DNA of 64,000 bases from Reyranella sp. (GTDB lineage: Bacteria > Pseudomonadota > Alphaproteobacteria > Reyranellales > Reyranellaceae), in the NCBI RefSeq assembly GCF_030651995.1, contig NZ_JAUSBN010000052.1, forward strand, positions 1 through 64,000, written 5' to 3'. Every line of letters begins with the position of its first letter. Within the stretch, counting starts at the first letter, position 1. Shown here piece after piece: positions 27,976 to 39,083 of the stretch. A program made the translations under genes and the position numbers. The notes below the pieces were generated by a model. The model did not search any database. It was not told the DNA's origin and worked only from the letters and a program-made list of their open reading frames with translations.

Positions 27976-28850
27976 TTCTTCTGATCTCCGGATTGAAGTG
28001 TGCGGACGACCATGGCTTCGCCGGTCGTGCCGCGGTTGACGCCGGCGCTCTTCATGAAGGTGTTGTCGGCGCCGGTACCCCAGAGCGCCACGCCCTGGGC
28101 CAGCAGGCCGCCGTCCACCTTCACCGTCTCGCCGGTGATGAAACGCGCCTCGTCGGAGGCGAGGAAGGTCGCCACATCGGCGATATGCTCGGGCTCGCCG
28201 CGGTCCGGCCAGGGCTGCTGGCCGAACTGCTTCTCGTACTTGTCGGGCCGGCCGCGATGGACCAGAGGCGTCGAGATGACGCCCGGCGCGATGCCGACCA
28301 CGCGGATGCGATCGGGACCCAGCTCGGCCGCCACGTTCTCGATCAGGCTGATGCAGGCCGCCTTGGCGGCGGAATAGGCATGGCTGCCGCCGCCGCCCAC
28401 CATGCCGGCGATCGAGGCCGTGACCAGGATCACGCCGCCGTCACCCTGTTCCTTCATCGCCTGCGAGGCGTGCTTCATGCCGAGGAACACCGACCGCGTC
28501 AGCACCGCGAACGTATAGTCCCAGTCCTCGACGCTGGTCTCGGCGATCGGCCCGAAGGCGCCACCGACGCCCGCATTGAGATAGGCGATGTCGAGTCGGC
28601 CGAAATGGCTCCTGGCCTCGGCAACCATGGAAGCGACATCCGTCTCCTTCGAAACGTCGCAGCGCACGAAGCCTACAGCGTCGCCATGGCCCTGCGCCCT
28701 GGCCACCGCCAGCGTCTCCGCACCATTGGCCTCGTTCAGGTCGGCCACCAGCACCTTCGCGCCCTCGGCAAGGAAGCGCATGACGGTCGCGCGGCCCATG
28801 CCGCTCGCGCCTCCCGTGACGATGGCCACCTTGCCCGCCAGTCGATTCAT
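27972..28850 (-). CDS. SDR family oxidoreductase
   Basis: 292 aa classical short-chain dehydrogenase. Seen: TGGASGMGRATVMRFLAEGAKVLVADL (NAD(P) loop), NAGVGG, catalytic Ser in VTASIAGMVGGGG and the YSAAK Tyr/Lys pair. An Asp after the beta-2 strand (VADL) suggests NAD preference. The C-terminus extends about 30 residues beyond the usual GG-LxxG end. ATG 28850 is chosen for GGAGGAG 9 bases upstream. It pairs with the D-threonine aldolase-type gene (4-base overlap), so it may act on a hydroxy-amino acid or its product. Confidence 0.85.
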   Translation of the reverse strand: MNRLAGKVAIVTGGASGMGRATVMRFLAEGAKVLVADLNEANGAETLAVARAQGHGDAVGFVRCDVSKETDVASMVAEARSHFGRLDIAYLNAGVGGAFGPIAETSVEDWDYTFAVLTRSVFLGMKHASQAMKEQGDGGVILVTASIAGMVGGGGSHAYSAAKAACISLIENVAAELGPDRIRVVGIAPGVISTPLVHRGRPDKYEKQFGQQPWPDRGEPEHIADVATFLASDEARFITGETVKVDGGLLAQGVALWGTGADNTFMKSAGVNRGTTGEAMVVRTLQSGDQKK

Positions 28851-28914
28851 GCTGTGCCGCTCCTCCGATGCCATGGTGGTGTCACCGGCATCGCGAGGCA
28901 AGTCTAGCATTTCC

Positions 28915-31689
28915 CTAGCCGCTGTTGCGCAGTCCAGCGGCGATGCCGTTGATGCTGAGGTGGATGCCCTGCACGACGGCTGGATCGGGATCGCCGGCGC
29001 GATGACGCCGCAGCAGTTCGATCTGCACATGGTTCAGCGGGTCGATATAGGGGAAGCGGTTGCGGATCGAGCGCGCCAGCAGAGGGTTGAGCTCCAGCAG
29101 CGTGGTTTGCCGCGTGATGGCGCAGACCGCGTCGATCGACGCCTGCCACTCCCGCTTCACGCGGGCGAAAACCTGCTCGCGCAGCGCCGCATCGGTCACC
29201 AGCTCGGAATAGCGCGAGGCGATGGCGATGTCGCTCTTGGCCAGCACCATGTCCATGTTCGACAGGATGGTGCGGAAGAACGGCCAGTTGTCGTGCATCT
29301 CCTGCAGCATCGCCATGCCGTCGCCCGACCGCGCGGCGGTCCACGCCTCGATCGCGGCGCCGAAGCCGTACCAGCCCGGCAGCATCAGGCGGCATTGCGC
29401 CCAGCTGAAGACCCACGGAATCGCACGCAGATCCTCGATACCCTGCTTCTTCGAGCGCGAGGCCGGGCGGCTGCCGATGTTGAGCGAAGCGATCTCGTCC
29501 AGCACGGTCGATTCGCGGAAGTACCGGTCGAAGCCCTCGGTCTCGTAGACCAGGTCGCGATAGGCGCGGAAGGCGTGCGCCGACAGCTCCTCCATGACGG
29601 CGAGATAATCGGCGGGCGGCGGCGGCCGGTCCGCGTCGAGGAGCGAGGCCTCCAGGGTGGCGGCGGCCAGGGTTTCGAGATTGCGCCGGCCCACCTCGGC
29701 ATTGGAGTACTTGCCGGCGATCACTTCGCCCTGTTCGGTGATGCGGATGGCGCCCTGCACGGCGCCCGGCGGCTGCGCCAGGATCGCCTCGTAGCTCGGC
29801 CCTCCACCGCGGCCCACCGAGCCGCCGCGACCATGGAACAGGCGCAGCCCGACCTGGTGGCGCTTGAAGGTCTCGATCAGCACCAGCTCCGCCTTGTACA
29901 GCTCCCAGGTCGAGGTGAGGTATCCGCCGTCCTTGTTGCTGTCGGAGTAGCCCAGCATCACTTCCTGCGTGTCGCCGCGCGACGCCAGCAGGCGGCGATA
30001 GGCCGGCAAGGCGAGGAGGTCGTCCATGATCCGCCCGCAACGCTGCAGGTCGCCGATGGTCTCGAACAACGGCACGATGTCGACGTCCAGCCGGCCCTCG
30101 CGCGGATCGAGCAATCCACCCTCCTTGAGCAGCACGGCCACTTCGAGGATGTCGGAGACGCTGTCGGCCTTGGAGATCACGTAGTTCGGAAGGGCAGCGG
30201 GGCCGTAGCGTCGATGCGCATCGGCCGCCACGCGCACGAGGTCCAGCTCGGCGGCCGTTTCGTCGCCATAGGAATGATAGGGCGATGCGAGTGGCCGCAT
30301 GTTGCCGAGTTCGGCGGTCAGAAACGCCACGCGCGCCTCCTCGTCGAGCGCGGCATAGTCGATGCCGGTCCCGGTCGCCGCCACGAGCTCGGCCAGGACG
30401 CGCGCATGCACGTCGGAGTTCTGCCGCAGGTCGAGCGACGCCAGATGGAAGCCGAAGACATCGACGGCGCGGCGCAGCGACCGCAGGCGCCCGCGCGCCA
30501 GGTCCGCCGAGCCGTTCTCTGCGAGCGACCGGTAGAGCGTGTCGAGGTCTGCGCGCAGGTCTTCCGCCTTCTCGTACGGCGGCGCCGGACCGACCGGCGG
30601 CTGCGGCGGCTCCAGCCTGTCGAGCGACCACGCGGTTGCCGCCAGCCGCGCATAGATACCGACGATGGCCCGCCGGTAGGGCTCGTCCTTGCGCTCCGGT
30701 GCGCGATCAGCCGAGCTTTCGACGAGCCGGCTCAGTCCTTCCGAAACGTGCACGATGCGGCCGTCGAGCGACAGCTCGCTGCCCAGCCGGTGCAGTTCCT
30801 CGAGATGGAAGCGCAGCGCCCGCTGGCTTTGCAGGGTGAGCGTCTGGCGCGTGACATCCGCGGTGACGTAGGGATTGCCGTCGCGGTCGCCGCCGATCCA
30901 GCTGCCCATACGCAGGAAGGACGGCACGTCGATGTCCTGCCAAGCCGCGTCGATGCTCCCGAGCCGGTCCTCGAGATCGGCGTAGAAGATCGGCAGCCCG
31001 CGCAGGAACGTGTGATCGTAGTAGGCGAGCCCGTTGGCGACCTCGTCGATCACCCGCAGCCGCGTGTCGCGCAGGATGCTGGTCTGCCACAGAGTGAGCA
31101 CGGCGCGTCGCAGCGCCTGGCGATTGGCCCGCAGCTCCTCCGGCGTGAACTCGACCCGGTCGCGCTCGTCCAGCAGCCGCGCGATCTCCATCTCGCGGTC
31201 GATCGAACTCTTGCGGCGGATCTCGGTCGGGTGCGCCGTCAGGACGGCGCTGCACAGCGCGCGGGCGAAAAAGCCCTCCAAGCGCTCGCGGGGAACTCCG
31301 GCCTTCGCGGCGCGGCCCAGCGCATAGGCCATCGTGCCCGGCTGCGGCGGCGCCTTGGCGATGGCCAGGGCTCGCGTGCGGCGGATGTGGTGCTGGTCCT
31401 CGGCGATGTTGGCCAGATGCGAGAAGTGTCCGAAGGCGCGGATGATGCGAACCGCCCGGTCCATCGGCAGGCTGCTCATGGTGGCCTGCAGTTCCTGTCG
31501 CGCCGCCTCGTCGGCCTCGCGGTGGAACAGCACCCCGGTGCGGCGGATATGCTCGACCAGGTCGAAGACCGCGTCGCCTTCCTGGTCGCGCACCGTCTCA
31601 CCCAGGATGCGCCCGAGAAGCCGAGTGTCGTAGCGCAGCGGCACGTCCTTCTTGGCCGCTTCCCTGTTGGGCGTCTCTATCGGGCTCAT
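28915..31689 (-). CDS. ppc: Phosphoenolpyruvate carboxylase
   Basis: 924 aa. It carboxylates PEP to oxaloacetate. The first active-site block is [13 protein letters not shown] with catalytic His153; the second is [22 protein letters not shown], followed by [19 protein letters not shown]. The C-terminus is GLRNSG rather than the usual G(M/L)RNTG, a conservative change in the terminal tetrapeptide. ATG 31689 is preferred over a longer frame because the conserved N-terminus starts shortly after. It is divergent from the orphan exported protein. Confidence 0.96.
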   Translation of the reverse strand: MSPIETPNREAAKKDVPLRYDTRLLGRILGETVRDQEGDAVFDLVEHIRRTGVLFHREADEAARQELQATMSSLPMDRAVRIIRAFGHFSHLANIAEDQHHIRRTRALAIAKAPPQPGTMAYALGRAAKAGVPRERLEGFFARALCSAVLTAHPTEIRRKSSIDREMEIARLLDERDRVEFTPEELRANRQALRRAVLTLWQTSILRDTRLRVIDEVANGLAYYDHTFLRGLPIFYADLEDRLGSIDAAWQDIDVPSFLRMGSWIGGDRDGNPYVTADVTRQTLTLQSQRALRFHLEELHRLGSELSLDGRIVHVSEGLSRLVESSADRAPERKDEPYRRAIVGIYARLAATAWSLDRLEPPQPPVGPAPPYEKAEDLRADLDTLYRSLAENGSADLARGRLRSLRRAVDVFGFHLASLDLRQNSDVHARVLAELVAATGTGIDYAALDEEARVAFLTAELGNMRPLASPYHSYGDETAAELDLVRVAADAHRRYGPAALPNYVISKADSVSDILEVAVLLKEGGLLDPREGRLDVDIVPLFETIGDLQRCGRIMDDLLALPAYRRLLASRGDTQEVMLGYSDSNKDGGYLTSTWELYKAELVLIETFKRHQVGLRLFHGRGGSVGRGGGPSYEAILAQPPGAVQGAIRITEQGEVIAGKYSNAEVGRRNLETLAAATLEASLLDADRPPPPADYLAVMEELSAHAFRAYRDLVYETEGFDRYFRESTVLDEIASLNIGSRPASRSKKQGIEDLRAIPWVFSWAQCRLMLPGWYGFGAAIEAWTAARSGDGMAMLQEMHDNWPFFRTILSNMDMVLAKSDIAIASRYSELVTDAALREQVFARVKREWQASIDAVCAITRQTTLLELNPLLARSIRNRFPYIDPLNHVQIELLRRHRAGDPDPAVVQGIHLSINGIAAGLRNSG

Positions 31690-31830
31690 CGGCTGCCTCG
31701 CACTGCTATCCCTCCGAGACCGATGCACGGTCCGGGCCACGATCGCTTGATGTCGGTTTCGTCTGCCGTTGCCATGGTGGTAGTCTTGGTGTGGCGAAAC
31801 AAGTTCGACATCGCCACAGGAGCTTCGGGC

Positions 31831-33267
31831 GTGAAGGTTGGCCTGATAAACAGAATCGCCGAACGGGTCGCCTCCGGAGTTGCGCTAGGGCTGATTTGCT
31901 GCCTCGCCGTCCAGACTCCGACTGCCGCTCAAGGCATCGAAGATCTCTGTGTGGTCCGTGTCGGCAATGCCGACCCCGGACCCAGCGAAAGCGATTCCGG
32001 CTACTATCTTGGACGAAACGTTCATACGTTGCCGGGTGTCGCCTGGCCCATCGTCTTTCGGTCGCTCTCGCCTTTTCGGATGGATGACGAATACAAACTG
32101 GCGCGCATGACCGGCGGATGGCCGCAGGGTGTCGGCTCTCTCAACATTCGATTCGCCCTCAGCGATACCGCAGGCAGCGTCATCGGTACGGGCGGCCTCG
32201 GTGTGTACCGGCTCGATCCGGGAAACACCGAGTTCCGACAGATCTCGGCTTACAAACGCGGTGAACAGAAATCCTACAACGGTGTCGTACGCGTCGATCG
32301 CATGAAGGCAACGATCGTCGGCGGATCCGAAGGCCTGTTTGTCGTTGCCGACGACGAGCTCCGCGCTCTGCCGGTCACCACGACCGTGCCGCCCTGGGTC
32401 ATCAGTAACCTGACCGACCTTCCAATACTCGGTGCGATCGCGTGGGGCTCCGCGCAAGGCAACGTCCAGATTCGGTGGGACAGTGGCCTTCTCGAGGAGG
32501 TCAAGGCACCACAGCCGTTCCTCTACCTGCGAGGCATACAGGAACTCTCCGACCCGGCCTTGCTCATCCTCCAGTTCGACAAGCTGACGACCGTGCTACC
32601 CGTGCAGGGCACGCCTGGGAACCGACGCCTTTCCATGATCCATCCAACGCCATGGCCCGAGGACCGCGGTTGGGTGAGCAAGCTTCTTAGCCAATATCTT
32701 GTCTCCCCGACGCCACCCAATTCTGGACCGTTGCGGCGCTTGGGCGTCAACGGTCTCGAGGATGTGCCCGGCGCGACTTTCTCCAGTAGCACAATGTCGG
32801 ACGTCTCGGCGATCGGAGCTGTCCTCATTCAGGCGCGCGAGGGAAAGTTCATTTACGATGGACAACGGGTCACGCCCTTCCCAACCGAAAAGGAAGTTGG
32901 CGACTATCGCACCGTGTGGGACCTGCCGTCGATCAAGCGCACCTTCATGACCAGCCTGCAGTCGGTGTTCGAATTCACCCCGGACAGGCAGCTGCGACGC
33001 ATCCCTCTTCCTGGCCAACTCGAGCCTGGCTCTTGGGTTCACATGGTCGATCTACCAGGGATTCGAGTGGGCATTTTTCTCGCTGAACGCGGTGTATTCG
33101 CCGTCGACGCAAACCGGGGATTTGCATTGGTGCGAGGCGGCGAGCAGATCGAGCGCGCCAGGCCGACCAATCCTGAGAGGGTGATCGCGCTTCGAAACGA
33201 GCTCATGTTCGTAAATGCGGCCGGGCTGTATGTCGTCACGAACCGCTCAAGCGGAAAATGCCAATAG
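31831..33267 (+). CDS. Orphan exported protein, beta-propeller-like
   Basis: 478 aa, not recognised. The start is GTG 31831 with AGGAG 8 bases upstream; the frame is open further upstream but overlaps ppc on the other strand. Residues 1-33 are a signal peptide (hydrophobic [23 protein letters not shown]). The mature part has many short beta-type stretches with recurring G-L-F/V-V and D-L-P units ([30 protein letters not shown]), suggesting blades of a beta-propeller. It is visibly less GC-rich than its neighbours, which may indicate transfer. No partner gene is evident. Confidence 0.6.
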   Translation: MKVGLINRIAERVASGVALGLICCLAVQTPTAAQGIEDLCVVRVGNADPGPSESDSGYYLGRNVHTLPGVAWPIVFRSLSPFRMDDEYKLARMTGGWPQGVGSLNIRFALSDTAGSVIGTGGLGVYRLDPGNTEFRQISAYKRGEQKSYNGVVRVDRMKATIVGGSEGLFVVADDELRALPVTTTVPPWVISNLTDLPILGAIAWGSAQGNVQIRWDSGLLEEVKAPQPFLYLRGIQELSDPALLILQFDKLTTVLPVQGTPGNRRLSMIHPTPWPEDRGWVSKLLSQYLVSPTPPNSGPLRRLGVNGLEDVPGATFSSSTMSDVSAIGAVLIQAREGKFIYDGQRVTPFPTEKEVGDYRTVWDLPSIKRTFMTSLQSVFEFTPDRQLRRIPLPGQLEPGSWVHMVDLPGIRVGIFLAERGVFAVDANRGFALVRGGEQIERARPTNPERVIALRNELMFVNAAGLYVVTNRSSGKCQ

Positions 33268-33322
33268 ATACCGGTCAGGCGCTGAACGTGGACAGGTTCC
33301 GCGCGAGGATGCTCAACGCGGG

Positions 33323-35179
33323 TCAATCTGAAATCAAGATGACGCCCTCGCCGCCGGCATAGAGTTTCTCCACCAGCGCCTTGCGGCGTTCGAGCGTGGC
33401 GCGCTGGTTGATGTAGCCCTTGTCGGTGATCTCCTGGCCGTCGACCTGCGGCGGCTCGGTCATGAGCAGGACGCGCTTCACCCGCATCGACGAGCCGCGG
33501 CCGCCCTCGGCGTTCATCTTCGCGAGGCCCTCCCTCAGCGTGCCGACGACGGCGGGATGGGCCAGAAGCTCAGGGAGCGACAGCTGCGCGCCGCCGTCGC
33601 CGGCAAGCTGGCGGCAGGCCGCGACGTTGGGGAAGCCCAGCAGGCCGACATACTCGCGGTCCTGGCCGCAGACTACGGCGTCCTGCAGCACGGGAGTGGC
33701 GGCGGCGATGGCGGTCGTCCGCAGGGTGCCGACCAGCACGAAGGTGCCGCTGGTCAGCTTGAAATCCTCGACGACGCGTCCGTCGAAGATGATGCCCTGG
33801 CTGGCATCTTCCGGATCGACGAAGCGGCCGGCGTCACCGATCTTGTAGAAGCCCTCCTCGTCGAACATCTGGGCCGTGAGGTCGGGCTGCTTGTAGTAGC
33901 CGGGCGTCACGATCACGCTCTTCAGCCGCAGCTCGTAGCGCCCCGCCGCGCCGGTCGGCACCATCTTCAGCTGCACGCCGGGATAGGGAAGTCCGACCAG
34001 GCCGACGCGCTCCGACGCCCAGTGCACGCTGGTCGCGGTCGGGGCGGTCTCGGTCGAGCCCCAACCGGTGACGAAGGGAATGCGATAGCCGGTGTGCTTC
34101 ACCGCCAGCGCCTCCATGCGCTCGTAGAGATCGCCCGGCAAGGTCGCGCCTCCATAGGACAGCACGTTGATGTTGGCGAAGAAACGCCGGGCCAGGGCCT
34201 CGTCCTTCTCCAGCGCCGTGGCGAGCATCGCGTAGCCCGCCGGCACGTTGGAGAACGACGTCGGCGAGACCTCGCGCAGGTTGCGCAGCGTCTCCTCGAA
34301 CAGGCCGGGCAGCGGCTTACCGTCGTCGATATAGGTCGTGCCGCCCTCGTTCAGGTTGCCCTGGAAGGTGGCGTTGCCGCCCATCGTATGGTTCCACGGC
34401 AGCCAGTCGAGCATGACGGGCGCGGCGTCGCTGGCCTTGCGCACGCGCGCCATGCTCATCATGGCGACGTTGGCGCACATCATTTCCTGGGTGTTGATCA
34501 CGGCCTTCGGCATGCCGGTGCTGCCGGAGGTGAACAGGAATTTGCCAACTGTCTTGGGCCCGATCGAATCGATGGATTTCGCCACCGCGTCAGTCGCCTT
34601 CGTCGCGACCAGTTCGGTCCACGGCAGCGACTGCATCCCGGGCGGCGGCTTGTCGACATGGACCAGCAGCACGCCCTCGAGATCGAGTGCCGCCAGGGCG
34701 CGCGCGTAGATCTCGCCGTTCTGCACAAAGACCAGTCCGGGCCTGACGAGGTCGAAGACGTATTTCAGCTTGGCATGGTCCTGGCTCATCACCGAATAGG
34801 CCGGCGACACCGGCGCGACCGGCGCGCGCGCCTGCATGGCGGCCATGGTGAGCAGCGCGAATTCAATCGAGTTCGAGGACAGGATCATCACCGGCCTGTC
34901 GGGACCGAAACCGCGGTCGAGCAGCGCCTGCGTCGCCGAATCGACCTGCTTCTTGGCCTCGCCATAGGTGAGCTTCAGCCAGTCGCGCTCGGGCCCGCGG
35001 CGCTGCGCCAGCCACAGACGATCCGGCACCTCGGCCGCCCACTTGGCAAGCAACGCCGGCACGTGGCGGGCATAGGGTTGCAGGGCGTGATTCGACTGCA
35101 GCACCACCGTCCCGTCGGGACGGCGCTCGACCTTGATGTCGCGACTGAGGAATTCGATGGGCTTGAACGGAACCTGCAT
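33323..35179 (-). CDS. Feruloyl-CoA synthase-like AMP-dependent ligase
   Basis: 618 aa acyl-adenylate-forming enzyme. ATP-binding motif [19 protein letters not shown], then [22 protein letters not shown] and [16 protein letters not shown] near the hinge. This exact layout is typical of Fcs, which activates ferulate and related hydroxycinnamates to CoA thioesters. ATG 35179 is used rather than an in-frame TTG at 35191. The divergent gene is an OxlT-type permease that could import the substrate. No enoyl-CoA hydratase/aldolase (Ech) or vanillin dehydrogenase is seen in the window. Confidence 0.82.
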   Translation of the reverse strand: MQVPFKPIEFLSRDIKVERRPDGTVVLQSNHALQPYARHVPALLAKWAAEVPDRLWLAQRRGPERDWLKLTYGEAKKQVDSATQALLDRGFGPDRPVMILSSNSIEFALLTMAAMQARAPVAPVSPAYSVMSQDHAKLKYVFDLVRPGLVFVQNGEIYARALAALDLEGVLLVHVDKPPPGMQSLPWTELVATKATDAVAKSIDSIGPKTVGKFLFTSGSTGMPKAVINTQEMMCANVAMMSMARVRKASDAAPVMLDWLPWNHTMGGNATFQGNLNEGGTTYIDDGKPLPGLFEETLRNLREVSPTSFSNVPAGYAMLATALEKDEALARRFFANINVLSYGGATLPGDLYERMEALAVKHTGYRIPFVTGWGSTETAPTATSVHWASERVGLVGLPYPGVQLKMVPTGAAGRYELRLKSVIVTPGYYKQPDLTAQMFDEEGFYKIGDAGRFVDPEDASQGIIFDGRVVEDFKLTSGTFVLVGTLRTTAIAAATPVLQDAVVCGQDREYVGLLGFPNVAACRQLAGDGGAQLSLPELLAHPAVVGTLREGLAKMNAEGGRGSSMRVKRVLLMTEPPQVDGQEITDKGYINQRATLERRKALVEKLYAGGEGVILISD

Positions 35180-35269
35180 TACACTGTCCAACGACGTTCT
35201 CCCCGGCGCCTGTTTTGTCGACGCGATTTAGGGACGGGAAACATCGCGGGGCAAGGGAGCGTTTTCAGC

Positions 35270-36538
35270 GTGTCGCTCAGCAGTTCGTTCGTGACGGCAC
35301 CGCCAGCACGCCGCTGGCTGCAATTGTGCGCCGGTCTTCTCTGCATGGTCGCGGTCGCCAACCTGCAATATGGCTGGACGCTGTTCGTCCATCCGCTCCA
35401 CGACAAGTACGGCTGGAGCCTCTCCAGCATCCAGGCCGCTTTTGCGATCTTCATCATCGCCGAGACCTGGCTGGTGCCGTTCGAGGGCTGGGTCGTCGAC
35501 CGGTTCGGCCCGAAATACGTCGTCTCCGCGGGTGGCGTGCTGGTGGGCGCGGCCTGGTCCCTCAACTCCGTGGCCGATTCGCTGTTCCTGCTCTACGTCG
35601 CCGCGGCGCTGGGCGGCATTGGCGCCGGGGCGGTCTACGGGACCTGCGTCGGCAATGCCGTCCGGTGGTTTCCCGACCGCCGCGGCCTGGCGGTCGGCGT
35701 CACCGTCGCAGGGTTCGGCGCGGGCTCGGCGCTCAGCATCATCCCGATCCAGGACGTGATCGCCACGCGCGGCTACGAGGCGGCCTTCCTGTGGTTCGGC
35801 CTCGTCCAGGGCGTGATCGTCGTCGTCGCGGCCTGGGCGCTGCGGGCCCCGCCCCACGGCGCCTCGGTCGCGCCGGCCCCGCACCTCCTCCAGACCGCGC
35901 GCGACTTCGCCCCGACGGAGATGCTGAAATCCCGGATCTTCTGGCTGCTCTACTTCATGTTCATCCTGGTCTATTCGGGCGGTCTCATGGCGACGGCGCA
36001 GATCGCCCCCATCGCGCGCGATTTCAAGGTGGCCGACGTGCCGGTCAGTCTGCTCGGGCTGACGCTGCCCGCACTCACCTTCGCCATCACCCTCGACCGC
36101 GTCATGAACGGCGTGACCCGGCCGCTGTGCGGCTGGATTTCCGATCATATCGGCCGCGAGAACACCCTGTTCATCGCCTTCCTCCTGGAGGGCGTGGGCA
36201 TCTGGGCGCTCTGGGTCTACGGCCAGGACCCGCTGCTGTTCGTGATCCTGGGCGGCATCGCCTTCTTCGCCTGGGGCGAGACCGCGAGCCTGTTTCCCAC
36301 CATCTGCACCGACGTGTTCGGCACGAAACACGCCACCACCAACGCCGCCCTGCTCTATACTGCCAAGGGGATGGCCTCGCTGCTGATCCCGCTGGCGAGC
36401 TTCTGGGTCGTGGAGACCGGAAGCTGGCACGACGTCTTCCTGGCGGCCGCCCTGTTCAACCTGCTCGCCGCCTTCCTCGCCCTGGCCGTCCTCAAGCCGT
36501 TGCGGCGGTCGGCGCGGGCCCATGCCGGGGAAGCCTGA
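35270..36538 (+). CDS. MFS permease, oxalate/formate antiporter (OxlT)-like
   Basis: 422 aa with about 12 membrane segments. The first half shows [31 protein letters not shown] and the [10 protein letters not shown] loop, typical of the OxlT/monocarboxylate family. It starts at GTG 35270, with GGGAG about ten bases upstream, and the first ATG lies well into the first helix. It is divergent from the feruloyl-CoA synthase-like gene, 90 bases apart, so an aromatic acid is a candidate substrate. An acyl-CoA dehydrogenase follows. Confidence 0.82.
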   Translation: MSLSSSFVTAPPARRWLQLCAGLLCMVAVANLQYGWTLFVHPLHDKYGWSLSSIQAAFAIFIIAETWLVPFEGWVVDRFGPKYVVSAGGVLVGAAWSLNSVADSLFLLYVAAALGGIGAGAVYGTCVGNAVRWFPDRRGLAVGVTVAGFGAGSALSIIPIQDVIATRGYEAAFLWFGLVQGVIVVVAAWALRAPPHGASVAPAPHLLQTARDFAPTEMLKSRIFWLLYFMFILVYSGGLMATAQIAPIARDFKVADVPVSLLGLTLPALTFAITLDRVMNGVTRPLCGWISDHIGRENTLFIAFLLEGVGIWALWVYGQDPLLFVILGGIAFFAWGETASLFPTICTDVFGTKHATTNAALLYTAKGMASLLIPLASFWVVETGSWHDVFLAAALFNLLAAFLALAVLKPLRRSARAHAGEA

Positions 36539-36642
36539 CGCCGCCGCTTCGACCGCAAGTCGAAACCGGCGTGCGACCTGAATGCCCGTTCACATCGTGG
36601 CGGTTTTCGGCCAGAGTCCGCCGCAGCACAAGGGAGAGAGCG

Positions 36643-37866
<1,224 letters not shown>

Positions 37867-37889
37867 GTCCCGTTCCCGGGACGGAACGA

Positions 37890-37921
37890 GGCGCGATCCC
37901 CCGGGTCGCGCCTTTTTCTTT
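37890..37921 (+). terminator. Intrinsic terminator after the ACAD11-like gene
   Basis: GGCGCGA (37890-37896) and TCGCGCC (37906-37912) form a perfect 7-base stem with a 9-base loop, followed by TTTTTCTTT. A smaller hairpin (CGTTCC...GGAACG, 37871-37888) precedes it. It is the only textbook rho-independent terminator I see in the window. Confidence 0.85.
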
Positions 37922-37938
37922 GGGGCAGAGCGAAGACG

Positions 37939-38037
37939 AAAGGTCCCTCGCTACGCTCGGGATGACAGTGGTTTTTGGATCGGCGCACTACGTCAATCAC
38001 AACAATAGTGTCATCCTGAGCGCAGCGAAGGACCCTT
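37939..38037. repeat. Family A intergenic palindrome, copy A3
   Basis: 29-base arms at 37939-37967 and 38009-38037 with a few mismatches (left core GGTCCCTCGCTACGCTCGGG, right core CTGAGCGCAGCGAAGGACCC) around a 41-base loop. It lies after the terminator and just before the DUF202 gene, filling most of this 202-base gap. Confidence 0.8.
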
Positions 38038-38068
38038 AAGCCGACGCCAGATGCAGGAGATTCACGCC

Positions 38069-38437
38069 GTGGACAGTCCGAAGAAGAACCTGCACGTCAC
38101 AGATCATCTGGCCAACGAGCGCACGTTCCTCGCCTGGATCCGGACGGCGATCGCAGTGATGACGCTCGGCGTTGCCATCAACCGCTTCGCCCTCTTCCTG
38201 GTGGAGATGCACCAGGTCGTGCCGGAGGTGCGCAATCTCGCGAACCGCCACGTCGAGAAGCTCGGCATCGGCCTGGTGATGCTGGGAGTCGTGCTGCTGG
38301 TCGGCTCGACCTGGCACTATCTCCATGTCGGCAAGACGATCGACGACGAGACCTATCGCCCGTCTGCCGGGATCATGGTCGGCACCGCCATCGCGATCGG
38401 CCTGATGGGCGGCGCGACGCTGATCTGGCTCTTTTAG
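38069..38437 (+). CDS. DUF202 (YidH-type) small membrane protein
   Basis: 122 aa with three hydrophobic segments. The family motif LANERTFLAWIRTAIAVMTLGVAINRF is at the N-terminus, then two more helices (LGIGLVMLGVVLLVGSTW and GIMVGTAIAIGLMGGATLIWLF). GTG 38069 has AGGAG 9 bases upstream; the ATG at 38051, which would add six residues, has no visible ribosome site. Function unknown for the family. Confidence 0.8.
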   Translation: MDSPKKNLHVTDHLANERTFLAWIRTAIAVMTLGVAINRFALFLVEMHQVVPEVRNLANRHVEKLGIGLVMLGVVLLVGSTWHYLHVGKTIDDETYRPSAGIMVGTAIAIGLMGGATLIWLF

Positions 38438-38449
38438 GCGTCTTCTGGG

Positions 38450-39058
38450 TCAGCCCTTGCCCGGCGCCGATTGCGGCGCGGCCGGCGGACCGTCAGGCAT
38501 GTCGAGCAGTTCGCTCTCCGGAGCGCCGGCCTCGTAGGCTTTCACCAGCGCCTCGGGATCGAAGGCGACGCCGATCGGGTTCTTCCGGAACGCCTCGGTC
38601 TGAAAATAGGCCGCGGTCGCCTCCTTGGTCTCGTAACGGTCGACCTGCAGCTCGACGCCGTTTCCGTCGGGGTCGCGATAGTAGATCGACACGGTCGGCC
38701 CGTGATGGATGCAGCGCGACGGCTCGATGCCCAGCGCCTTCACGCGGCGATATGTCGAGAGCAGCGCGCCGATGTCGCTGAACGTATAGGCCACATGGGC
38801 CAGGCCGGAGGTCGTGGCATCGGGCGCCTTCAGCCCCGCCAGGTTCACGATGCCCAGGCGATGATGCTCGTCGTCATAGGTCAGGAAGCAGATGTACTCG
38901 GTGCGCTGGACCACGCGCATGTTCAGCACCGCAGAATACCAGTCGATCATCGGCTGCACGTTCGACGAGCGCAGGACGAAGTGGGCGAACAGGATGGGCG
39001 TGGCCGGCTTGTCCGACAGGGTTCGGCGGCGCGATGCGGTGTCGATCAGGGTGTCCAT
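38450..39058 (-). CDS. VOC family (glyoxalase/extradiol dioxygenase-like) protein
   Basis: 202 aa. One complete VOC module: FAHFVLRSSNVQPMIDWYSAVLNMRVVQRTEYICFLTYDDEHHRLGIV, then LAHVAYTFSDIGAL and SIYYRDPDGNGVELQVDRYE. The HH..., H and E positions match metal ligands of extradiol dioxygenase-type VOC enzymes. The C-terminal 40 residues are a proline-rich tail. It lies just downstream of the copper amine oxidase gene in the same direction, so it may act on an aromatic product of that pathway. Confidence 0.78.
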   Translation of the reverse strand: MDTLIDTASRRRTLSDKPATPILFAHFVLRSSNVQPMIDWYSAVLNMRVVQRTEYICFLTYDDEHHRLGIVNLAGLKAPDATTSGLAHVAYTFSDIGALLSTYRRVKALGIEPSRCIHHGPTVSIYYRDPDGNGVELQVDRYETKEATAAYFQTEAFRKNPIGVAFDPEALVKAYEAGAPESELLDMPDGPPAAPQSAPGKG

Positions 39059-39083
39059 GGCAATCTCCTCGGTCCAGACCGCG

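Noticed and set aside
28588..31780. A very long plus-strand open frame running antisense to ppc into the orphan gene
   Set aside because: The part before 31831 mirrors the ppc coding strand, a common effect of high GC. A ribosome site, GTG and signal peptide mark the true start at 31831.
33557..35268. A long plus-strand extension ahead of the OxlT-like permease
   Set aside because: It is antisense to the feruloyl-CoA synthase-like gene. The permease proper starts at GTG 35270.
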